This document shows positions 55,817 to 62,657 of a DNA stretch of 64,000 nucleotides, piece after piece. Source of the DNA: Corallococcus sp. NCRR. Its GTDB lineage: Bacteria; Myxococcota; Myxococcia; Myxococcales; Myxococcaceae. Positions within the stretch are counted from its first letter, which is position 1; every line of letters begins with the position of its first letter. The stretch covers positions 8,787,461 to 8,851,460 of the forward strand of contig NZ_CP114039.1 of NCBI RefSeq assembly GCF_026965535.1, given 5' to 3'. The notes under the pieces were generated by a model that saw only the letters and a program-made list of their open reading frames with translations, was not told where the DNA came from and searched no databases. The position numbers and the translations under genes are program-made.

Positions 55817-56640
55817 TCGGACTCCCTCCCCGTCGACTTGAGGGGCAGGAAGATGGAGATGCCCGCGTTGAGGGTCATGACGTTCTGGAGGGCGCCCTTG
55901 CTGCTGCCCAGGGGCTGGTCCACGTAGGAGGTGTTGATGAGGGCCACGTTGACGGCCAGGTAGTCCTTGGTGACGAAGCGCATGCCCAGGCCCAGGTCGA
56001 AGGCCGGGTTGAGGCCGCGGTCCGGCAGCGCGGAGGTCTCCGTCCTCACCACGCCCATGCCACCCAGCAGGTAGCCGTCGAAGTGGAGGATGGAGTTGAG
56101 GAAGGACACCTTGCCGTAGAGCGGCGCCCACTCCAGGTCGCCCATGGCCGACCAGTTCGGCACGGAGCTGTAGATCTTGCTGTTGAAGGTGCGCTTCGCC
56201 GTGCGGACGTCATCCGACGGGATGACCTGGATGAGCGAGCCACGCGCCGAGATGGCCAGCGTGTCCGACAGGTACCAGGCCGCGCGCAGCGAGCCGCCGA
56301 ACTTCGAATAGAACGGATCGTTCACGGAGATGCTCACGAACGGTGAGATCTCCAGGCGGTTCTTCTTCAGGTAGACCTTGCGCTGAACGCTCTTCACCCG
56401 GTCGTCCTGGGTGATGTCCGTGAGCGGCATCAGCGCTTCGATCGGGATGTCCTTCGCCGGGGCGGCGGCAGGCGGCGACGCGGGACGGGCTTCCTCGTCC
56501 GGCGGCGGCGCGGGGTTCTCTTCGGGTGGCTTGGCCTGGGAGTCCTCGGTCAGATCGAGGCCCATGCCTTGCTGGTTCTGGGCGGGGGCCAGCGCGGGCC
56601 ACATCAGGCTCAGCGCAAGCAGCAGCGTGGGGCGGTTCAA
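55813..56640 (-). CDS. cglE: Gliding motility outer-membrane barrel protein CglE (GltB)
   Basis: 275 aa from the TTG at 56640, preferred because GGAG is 9 bp upstream and the signal peptide LNRPTLLLALSLMWPALAPAQ begins there. The ATG at 56691 has no ribosome binding site. After a GLDLT motif (GMGLDLTED) and a Pro/Glu-rich linker, the barrel carries RLEISPFVSISVNDPFY, TLAISARGSL, LHFDGYLLGGMG and FDLGLGMRFV. It is paralogous to CglF. Acts in the outer-membrane complex of A-motility. Divergent from cglC with about 275 bp between starts. Confidence 0.83.
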   Translation of the reverse strand: MNRPTLLLALSLMWPALAPAQNQQGMGLDLTEDSQAKPPEENPAPPPDEEARPASPPAAAPAKDIPIEALMPLTDITQDDRVKSVQRKVYLKKNRLEISPFVSISVNDPFYSKFGGSLRAAWYLSDTLAISARGSLIQVIPSDDVRTAKRTFNSKIYSSVPNWSAMGDLEWAPLYGKVSFLNSILHFDGYLLGGMGVVRTETSALPDRGLNPAFDLGLGMRFVTKDYLAVNVALINTSYVDQPLGSSKGALQNVMTLNAGISIFLPLKSTGRESE

Positions 56641-56915
56641 GTCCGGGCGCTCCGTGGGGGGAGGGAACGTACTGCCACCGGAAGGCAGCATGACATCAGC
56701 CGCACCATCCTATCGGCCGTATTCCCAACCATCAACCAGCAGAATGCGCCTGCCTCCTCTGTATTCCTCCCGTATCGCTTCACAATTCCACTGTGCTCAC
56801 GCCCCGAGGGTCAGGGGTTGGCGCGCGAAAGTGGTGTGCTACCGTTCGCGGGTTCCGGGCGTCGCTCTTCCCCCCTTGGCGCGCCCTGTTTCCATCCTTC
56901 CTAGAGGTCTGAAAG
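56641..56915. promoter_or_regulatory. Divergent control region of the gliding genes
   Basis: 275 bp between the cglE and cglC starts. The part around 56700-56800 is less GC-rich than the coding DNA (ttcccaaccatcaaccag, ttcacaattccactg) and must hold promoters for both directions. I could not identify definite -35/-10 boxes. AGAGG lies 8 bp before the cglC ATG. Confidence 0.5.
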
Positions 56916-57422
56916 ATGTTCGTGCGAACCGCGCTCTTCCTGTCCGCCGCCCTGATGCTGGGAGGCTGCGACGTCACCACCGAGCTGGGCAAGCCGTGCC
57001 AACTGGTGCGCAGGGCCACGGACCAGGAGCGGGAGGCGCAGGGCCGCAAGTTCGTGGAGATCCAGGAGAAGGACATCGCCGTGGATCAGGACTTCATCTC
57101 CTTCGGTTCGCTGGACTGCGAGGACCTCATCTGCGTCCGTGACGACCAGAGCCCCCGCAGCGACAACCCGGAGGCGTTCGCCCTGGGCTACTGCAGCAAG
57201 GAATGCGTGCAGGGCACCACGACGGGCTGCGAGATCACCCGCACCGTGGGCGACGTGGAGGAGGGCCTCAAGGAGCGCATGACGTGCCGTCCCCTGCTCC
57301 TGGACCAGGACACGCTGGACGCCATCAAGATCGCGGACGAGGGCTTCTACCGGCGCACCTTCGGCGAGAACAACTCGCCCTACTTCTGCGCGGGCGCCGT
57401 CGCGGCGGCCCAGGGCAACTGA
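56916..57422 (+). CDS. cglC: Gliding motility lipoprotein CglC (GltK)
   Basis: 168 aa. Start ATG at 56916 with AGAGG 8 bp upstream. The leader MFVRTALFLSAALMLGGC ends in a lipobox, giving Cys18 followed by Asp19. The mature protein has several Cys likely in disulphides (GKPCQLV, DCEDLICV, GYCSKEC, TGCEIT, MTCRP, YFCAG). In M. xanthus the matching lipoprotein can be transferred between cells by TraA-mediated outer-membrane exchange and restores gliding to the mutant. Identification is by position beside cglE and by lipoprotein type; no motif proves it. Confidence 0.78.
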   Translation: MFVRTALFLSAALMLGGCDVTTELGKPCQLVRRATDQEREAQGRKFVEIQEKDIAVDQDFISFGSLDCEDLICVRDDQSPRSDNPEAFALGYCSKECVQGTTTGCEITRTVGDVEEGLKERMTCRPLLLDQDTLDAIKIADEGFYRRTFGENNSPYFCAGAVAAAQGN

Positions 57423-57444
57423 ACGGCGCACTGAACAGTCGCCT

Positions 57445-57473
57445 CGCGCGAAAGGGTTAGACCTTTTCGCGCA
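57445..57473 (+). terminator. Hairpin after cglC
   Basis: Arms GCGCGAAAGG and CCTTTTCGCGC (one bulge) around GTTAGA, starting 23 bp past the cglC stop. No T-run beyond CCTTTT inside the arm. It may end the cglC transcript. The 3' arm is also the first part of the repeated leader element before the VWA gene. Confidence 0.45.
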
Positions 57474-57524
57474 CCCCGTTCGTAAAGGCAGGGCCCGCGT
57501 TTCAAACGCCTTTGGAGCCCTGCC
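57457..57524 (+). promoter_or_regulatory. Repeated leader element, copy A: conserved motif and start-codon hairpin
   Basis: First, TTAGACCTTTTCGC, 9 bases, then CGTTCGTAAAGG (to 57488). Then a two-tier hairpin: outer arms GGCAGGGC (57487-57494) and GCCCTGCC (57517-57524), inner palindrome GCGTTTCAAACGC. The 3' outer arm ends exactly at the ATG at 57525. GGAG (57514-57517) overlaps its first base, so folding would hide the ribosome binding site. Copy B lies at 61237. Confidence 0.5.
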
Positions 57525-58949
57525 ATGAATCGTACGGTCCTGTTCCTCGCCCTGGCTGGTGGCCTTGCCCTCACCGCGCTGGTGCTGGGCATGCCCCGCG
57601 GGGGCGGTCTCCCGCCCACGCCGCACGTCGTCGTGACGCCGCCCCCGCCCGTCCCGCAGCCGGGGCCGCGCGCGTCCACGGGCAGCCTCCAGGTGACGAG
57701 CCGGCTGTCGCACCCGTACGTGCCGGTGGGCCCCTCGGAGACGTACGTGACGGTGGACCTCACCGGCGCGGAGGTGCCCGGGGCGAAGAGGAGCCCGGTG
57801 AACCTGGCGGTGGTCATCGACCGGTCCGGGTCCATGAGCGGCTACAAGCTCCAGCAGGCGAAGCAGGCCGCGCGGCACTTGGTGTCGCTGCTGCGCGACG
57901 AGGACCGGCTGGCCATCGTGCACTACGGCAGCGACGTGAAGAGCCTGCCGTCGCTGCCGGCCACCTCGGGCAACCGCGAGCGGATGCTCCAGTTCATCGA
58001 CGGCATCTGGGATGACGGCGGCACCAACATCAGCGCGGGCCTGTCCGTGGGCCGCACGCAGCTCGCTTCCGCCATGGGCGGGACGGCCTCGGTGAACCGC
58101 CTCATCCTGATGAGCGACGGCCAGCCCACCGAAGGCGTGTCCGACGAGGAGGGGCTGAAGAACGTGGTGCGGGAGATCCGCGCCTCCGGCATCACGGTGA
58201 GCTCCATTGGCGTGGGCACGGACTTCAACGAGGACCTGATGCAGGCCTTCGCGGAGTACGGCGCCGGCGCGTACGGCTTCCTCGAGGACGCGAGCAAGCT
58301 GTCCACCCTCTTCCAGCGCGACCTGCAGCAGGCCACCACCGCGGTGGCGCGCAACGTGGAGCTGTCGTTCGAATTGCCCCCGGGCACCACGCTGGGCGAG
58401 GTGCTGGGCTACCGCGCGCACCAGGCCGGCAACACCGTGCGCGTGGCGCTGCCGGACTTCTCCGCGGGCCAGGTGGAGCGCGTGGTGGCGCGGCTGCACG
58501 TGACGGGCATCGCGCCGGGCCAGTCCGTGCAGGTGGCGGGGCTGAAGGTCGCGTACACGGACCTGCTCGTGCAGAAGAACGTGGAGGACCAGTCCGTGCT
58601 GGCCGCGGTGGCCACCAACGTGCAGGAGGAAGTGGTCCAGCGCCAGGACAAGGAGGCCACGGTGTACGCGGCCCGGGCCCGCAGCGCGCAGAACCTCCAG
58701 AAGGCCGCGGAGGCGATGGCCCAGGGCAACAAGGCGGAGGCGAAGGGCTACCTCTCCCAGAACCAGGCCCTCTTCGAGGAGGCGGGCGCGGTGGCGGGCG
58801 CGGCGGCGGTGGCGGCGGATCAGGCCGAGCAGAGCCGCGCGATGCAGGAATACGACGACGCGGATTCCTATGAAGCGCAGAAGGCCGCCGTGAAGAACAG
58901 CAAGGTGAAGGCGCTCAAGAGCTTCGGGCGCATGGGCTCGACGTACTGA
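57525..58949 (+). CDS. VWA-domain exported protein
   Basis: 474 aa. An N-terminal hydrophobic helix (VLFLALAGGLALTALVLG) is a signal peptide or anchor, then a Pro-rich stretch. The von Willebrand A domain covers about 90-260 with an intact metal site: DRSGSMSG (DxSxS), GGTNISAGL (Thr), and LMSDGQPTEG (Asp). After it come a beta domain and a helical, Ala/Gln-rich coiled-coil tail. The layout is like the YfbK/BatA-type VWA proteins found near ATPases or membrane complexes. Function unknown. Its leader is shared with the gene at 61309. Confidence 0.82.
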   Translation: MNRTVLFLALAGGLALTALVLGMPRGGGLPPTPHVVVTPPPPVPQPGPRASTGSLQVTSRLSHPYVPVGPSETYVTVDLTGAEVPGAKRSPVNLAVVIDRSGSMSGYKLQQAKQAARHLVSLLRDEDRLAIVHYGSDVKSLPSLPATSGNRERMLQFIDGIWDDGGTNISAGLSVGRTQLASAMGGTASVNRLILMSDGQPTEGVSDEEGLKNVVREIRASGITVSSIGVGTDFNEDLMQAFAEYGAGAYGFLEDASKLSTLFQRDLQQATTAVARNVELSFELPPGTTLGEVLGYRAHQAGNTVRVALPDFSAGQVERVVARLHVTGIAPGQSVQVAGLKVAYTDLLVQKNVEDQSVLAAVATNVQEEVVQRQDKEATVYAARARSAQNLQKAAEAMAQGNKAEAKGYLSQNQALFEEAGAVAGAAAVAADQAEQSRAMQEYDDADSYEAQKAAVKNSKVKALKSFGRMGSTY

Positions 58950-59026
58950 GTGTCAGGTCCAGGGCGTGCGAGGGGGCATCGCCCGCCCCCCTGCCCGCCC
59001 GCCATCGCGACGTCACATCTTCGCGG

Positions 59027-59056
59027 TTGACCTCCGGAATCGCGTGGCCCTATCTC
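59027..59056 (+). promoter_or_regulatory. Sigma-70-like promoter before purE
   Basis: TTGACC at 59027-59032, then a 17-18 bp gap, then CTATCTC (59050-59056). The purE ATG is 59 bp downstream. The -35 box is one mismatch from TTGACA and the spacing is right, but the -10 box is weak. Confidence 0.45.
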
Positions 59057-59114
59057 CGCGTTCTTCCAGGCTTCACCCCCTGGAAGCAGGGCGCACAGGA
59101 GGCGCGAAACAAGC

Positions 59115-59618
59115 ATGGCGGCGAGCGCGAGCACCCCGTGGGTCGGGGTCATCATGGGCGGCAAGAGCGACCTGGAGCACCTGCAACCGGCGATCGACAT
59201 CCTCGCCGAGCTGCGCATCCCGCACGAGGTGCGCGTCGTGTCCGCGCACCGCACGCCGGACTGGATGATGGAGTACGCGTCCAGCGCGGAGGGCCGCGGC
59301 CTGTCCGTCATCATCGCCGCGGCGGGCGGCGCGGCGCACCTGCCCGGCATGGTGTCCAGCAAGACGCTCCTGCCGGTGCTGGGCGTGCCCATGCCCACCA
59401 CGGTGCTGTCCGGCTTCGACGCGCTGCTCTCCATCGTGCAGATGCCCAAGGGCGTCCCGGTGGGCACGCAGGCCATTGGCAAGCCGGGGGCCGCCAACGC
59501 GGCGCTGCACGCGGCGGCCATCCTGGCGCTGAAGTACCCGGAGCTGCGCGAGCGGCTGGCCGCCTGGCGCAAGGCCCGCACGGATGAGGTGCTGGCGCAG
59601 CGCGAGGTGGCGGGATGA
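59115..59618 (+). CDS. purE: 5-(carboxyamino)imidazole ribonucleotide mutase PurE
   Basis: 167 aa. Class I PurE: VGVIMGGKSDLEHLQPA, VVSAHRTPDWM, and IAAAGGAAHLPGMVSS are the substrate and catalytic segments. It moves the carboxyl group of N5-CAIR to give CAIR in purine synthesis. purK overlaps its stop by 4 nt (ATGA), so the two steps are made together. Confidence 0.96.
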   Translation: MAASASTPWVGVIMGGKSDLEHLQPAIDILAELRIPHEVRVVSAHRTPDWMMEYASSAEGRGLSVIIAAAGGAAHLPGMVSSKTLLPVLGVPMPTTVLSGFDALLSIVQMPKGVPVGTQAIGKPGAANAALHAAAILALKYPELRERLAAWRKARTDEVLAQREVAG

Positions 59619-60757
59619 GCGGCCCCATGGTGCTTCCCGGAGGGACGCTGGGCATCCTGGGCGGCGGACAGTTGGGGCGCATGATGGCGCTCGCGGCGCG
59701 CACGCTGGGCTACCAGGTGCAGGCGTTGGATCCGGACTCGGCGTGCCCGTCCCGCTCCGTGGTGGACCGCTGCCTCACCGCGTCCTTCACCGACACGGCG
59801 GCGGCCGAGGACCTGGCGCGCCAGTGCGACGTGGTGACGCTGGAGATTGAAAAGGTCTCGCTGGCCACGCTCAATGCCGTATCCCGGCACGCGCCCATGC
59901 GGCCCGGCGCCTCCGTGCTGGAGGTGGTGCAGCACCGCGGCCGGCAGAAGGCGTGGCTCGCGAAGGGCGGCTTCCCGCTGGGCCCGTGGCGCGAGGCGAA
60001 CTCGGAGGCGGAGCTGTCCCAGGCCATCACCGCGCTGGGCGGCAAATGCTTCATCAAGTCCAGCGAGGGCGGCTACGACGGGCGCGGCCAGTCCGAGGTG
60101 AAGTCGGCCTCCGAGGCGGGCGTCGCGTGGAAGGAGCTGGGTGAGCGCTCCGTGGTGGTGGAGGCCGCGCTGGACCTGAAGGCGGAGCTGTCCGTGCTGG
60201 TGGCGCGCGGGCCGGACGGGCAGCTGGCGGTGTATCCGCCCGCGTTCAACCACCATGAGGAGCGCATCCTCGCGTGGTCGCTGTTGCCGGGTCCGCTGCC
60301 CCCCGCCGTGCTGACGCAGGCGTCGCAGGTGGCGCGCGACATCACCGCGGGCCTGAAGGTGGAGGGCTTGTTGGTGGTGGAGATGTTCCTCCTGGGGGAC
60401 GGGTCGCTGCTCGTCAACGAGGTGGCGCCCCGGCCGCACAACAGCTTCCACTCGACGGAGGTGGCGTGCCTCACGAGCCAGTTCGAGCAGGCCGTGCGCG
60501 CGGTGTGCAACCTGCCCCTGGGCTCCGTGGAGGTGGTGCGCCCCGCGGCCATCGTGAACCTGCTGGGTGACCTGTGGCTGCAGGAAGGTGGGCCCCGGTT
60601 CGCGCAGGCGCTGGCGCTGCCCGGCGTCCGGCTGCACCTGTACGGCAAGCGCGACGCGCGCAAGGGGCGCAAGATGGGCCACCTGTCCGCGGTGGGCTCC
60701 ACGCCCGAGGACGCGCTCCAGCGCGTGAAGGCCGCCGCCAGGGCCCTGGGGATGTAA
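59615..60757 (+). CDS. purK: 5-(carboxyamino)imidazole ribonucleotide synthase PurK
   Basis: 380 aa. An ATP-grasp enzyme: GTLGILGGGQLGRMMALAA at the start, KCFIKSSEGGYDGRGQ (ATP loop), EVAPRPHNSFHSTEVACLTSQFEQ (metal and substrate loop, seen as NEVAPRPHNSFHSTE). It makes N5-CAIR from AIR, bicarbonate and ATP. Coupled to purE by ATGA overlap. Five bases separate it from ybaK. Confidence 0.96.
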   Translation: MSGPMVLPGGTLGILGGGQLGRMMALAARTLGYQVQALDPDSACPSRSVVDRCLTASFTDTAAAEDLARQCDVVTLEIEKVSLATLNAVSRHAPMRPGASVLEVVQHRGRQKAWLAKGGFPLGPWREANSEAELSQAITALGGKCFIKSSEGGYDGRGQSEVKSASEAGVAWKELGERSVVVEAALDLKAELSVLVARGPDGQLAVYPPAFNHHEERILAWSLLPGPLPPAVLTQASQVARDITAGLKVEGLLVVEMFLLGDGSLLVNEVAPRPHNSFHSTEVACLTSQFEQAVRAVCNLPLGSVEVVRPAAIVNLLGDLWLQEGGPRFAQALALPGVRLHLYGKRDARKGRKMGHLSAVGSTPEDALQRVKAAARALGM

Positions 60758-60762
60758 CGCCC

Positions 60763-61239
60763 ATGAAGACGAACGCCGCCCGGCTCCTGGACTCGCTCGG
60801 CATCGCGTACCGCTTGCGCGACTACGACGTGGATCCGGACGACCTGTCCGCGGAGACGGTGGCCGCCAAGGTGGGCATGCCCGCGGAGCAGGTCTTCAAG
60901 ACGCTGGTGGCCAAGGGCGACCGCACCGGCGTGTTGATGGCGGTGGTGCCCGGCAACGCGGAGCTGGATTTGAAGGCCCTGGCGCGGCTGTCCGGCGACC
61001 GCAAGGTGGACACCGTGCCCCTCAAGGAATTGCAGCCGCTCACCGGCTACATCCGGGGCGGCGTCACCGCGCTGGGGGGCAAGAAGGACTACCCCGTCTT
61101 CGTGGATGAGACGCTGGAGCTGTTCGACGAGGTCGCCGTGTCGGCCGGGGTGCGCGGGACGCAGCTTGTCCTCGCCCCCGCGGACTACCTGCGCGTGACG
61201 AAGGGCAAGCCGGGACCCATCTCGCGCCCGAAGGCGTAG
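60763..61239 (+). CDS. ybaK: YbaK/EbsC-family Cys-tRNA(Pro) deacylase
   Basis: 158 aa. DLSAETVAAKVGMPAEQVFKTLVAK contains the conserved Lys of the editing site (FKTLVAK), and GGVTALGGKKDYPVFVDE is the second signature. The family hydrolyses Cys wrongly charged on tRNA-Pro. Five bases after purK, so it may share the purE transcript. Its stop codon is the TAG that starts copy B of the leader element. Confidence 0.92.
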   Translation: MKTNAARLLDSLGIAYRLRDYDVDPDDLSAETVAAKVGMPAEQVFKTLVAKGDRTGVLMAVVPGNAELDLKALARLSGDRKVDTVPLKELQPLTGYIRGGVTALGGKKDYPVFVDETLELFDEVAVSAGVRGTQLVLAPADYLRVTKGKPGPISRPKA

Positions 61240-61308
61240 ACCCTTTTCGCAAGCCGCGCGTTCGAAGGGACATTCCCGGCCCTTGGGGGCCGTTCCCGGG
61301 GTGTCCCG
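61237..61308 (+). promoter_or_regulatory. Repeated leader element, copy B
   Basis: TAGACCCTTTTCGC, 9 bases, then GCGTTCGAAGGG (to 61269). A two-tier hairpin follows: outer arms GGGACA (61267-61272) and TGTCCC (61302-61307), inner stem CGGCCC / GGGCCG with a TTGG loop. The 3' outer arm ends one base before the ATG at 61309, and GGGG (61298-61301) sits directly before it. Same order and spacing as copy A at 57457. Confidence 0.5.
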
Positions 61309-62541
61309 ATGAATGCCGCCGTGTTGCAATTCCACCACCGCGAAGCCTTCGAGCACACCGTCACGCGCGCGCTGGCGGCAGGCGCCGGAGCGGGGCTTTT
61401 GCAGTGGGTCTCCCTGCGCGTGGGCATGCCGGTGCCGCTGACGTGGGTGGTGCCCGCGGCGGTGGTGCTGGCGTGCGCGCGGGGTGACCGGTGGGACCGG
61501 GGCCTGTTGAGCGGCCTGGGGTTGCTGCTCGTCGCGCTGCCCTATGGGCTGGGCCTGTCGCCCGCGTGGACCGTGGCCACGAGCGGCGCGGCCGCGGGCG
61601 CGCTGCTGGTGCGCTCCCGCCTCAACGACCTGGGCGAGGAGGGACAGGTCGCGGAGGCCCGCCCCACCCTCGTGCACTACGGCCTGGGCGCCGTGCTGGG
61701 CGCGGGGCTCACGCTGGCGGGCGGCGTGGTGGCGAACATCCTGGCGGTGCGGCTGGCGTCCGTGGCCACGCCCACGCTGCTGGCGGCGGCGGTGGTGGGC
61801 GGCATCGTGGGGCTCTTCGTGGGGCTGGGCGCCATCGCCGCGCACCTGGGGCTGACGGCGGATCCGGTGGAGGCGCGCGCGGAGGAGCTGCTGCCCCAGC
61901 TCTCCAGTGATTTCCTCACGCTGTCCGAACGCGCGCTGTCCCTCTACCGGCAGTGCGGCCAGTCCCTGGCGAAGCTGCCCCGAGAGCCCGCGCGCGAGGA
62001 GCTGGCCCGCACGCTGGCGCGGATCACGAAGGGCGCGGTGGAGCTGGCGTCCGAGTGGGCGGGCGTGGAGGCGCAGCTGGAGGAGCGCGCCGCCGCGGAG
62101 TTGCTGGAGGAGCGCGACAGCCTGGAGCGCAGCGCTCGCGCGAGCACGGACGTGGTGGCGCGCCGGCAGTTGGAGGCCGCGGCGGCGTCGCTGGCGGAGG
62201 AGGTGGAGCGGCTGGGAGACATGCGCCAGCGACGTGAGCGCATCCTCGCGAGGCTGCGCGCGGAGGTGGCCCTGCTGGAGCGTGCGCGCGTGGCGCTCCT
62301 GTCCCTGCGCAGCGGTCAGGCCCAGCTGAAGGCGGCGGAGCTGGCCTCGCTGGCCCGCCGGTTCCGTGCCCTCTCGACCGCCCAGGGAGAGGAGGGCCAG
62401 GCGATGGACGCGGTCGCGGCCCAGGTCACGCTGACCCAGGTGGCGGCGGCGAGCGTGGCCCCGGTGACCCCGGTGGATCCGTCACCAGCAGAATCCGAGG
62501 GCGCCAAGGTGGCGGAAATCCAGCGGATTCAGGGGGAATAG
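61309..62541 (+). CDS. Hypothetical membrane/coiled-coil protein
   Basis: 410 aa. Four or five hydrophobic helices fill residues 20-185 (WVVPAAVVLACA, GLLSGLGLLLVALPYGLGL, LGAVLGAGLTLAGGVVANILAV, LAAAVVGGIVGLFVGLGAIAAHLGL). A long helical Ala/Glu/Arg-rich part, 190-370, is likely a coiled coil. The end is a disordered Ala/Val/Pro segment. No family recognised. It has the same leader element as the VWA gene, which suggests common control. Confidence 0.68.
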   Translation: MNAAVLQFHHREAFEHTVTRALAAGAGAGLLQWVSLRVGMPVPLTWVVPAAVVLACARGDRWDRGLLSGLGLLLVALPYGLGLSPAWTVATSGAAAGALLVRSRLNDLGEEGQVAEARPTLVHYGLGAVLGAGLTLAGGVVANILAVRLASVATPTLLAAAVVGGIVGLFVGLGAIAAHLGLTADPVEARAEELLPQLSSDFLTLSERALSLYRQCGQSLAKLPREPAREELARTLARITKGAVELASEWAGVEAQLEERAAAELLEERDSLERSARASTDVVARRQLEAAAASLAEEVERLGDMRQRRERILARLRAEVALLERARVALLSLRSGQAQLKAAELASLARRFRALSTAQGEEGQAMDAVAAQVTLTQVAAASVAPVTPVDPSPAESEGAKVAEIQRIQGE

Positions 62542-62657
62542 GACCTGGGGAGGCCTGAGGGGGACTCCCGTGGCAAGCGTCCGTTTTCGATGCTGGCCCT
62601 GCCGAGTGGTCGGGGGGGACTGAAGCTTGCCCCGGAGCGCGGTACATTTCGGGAGCC

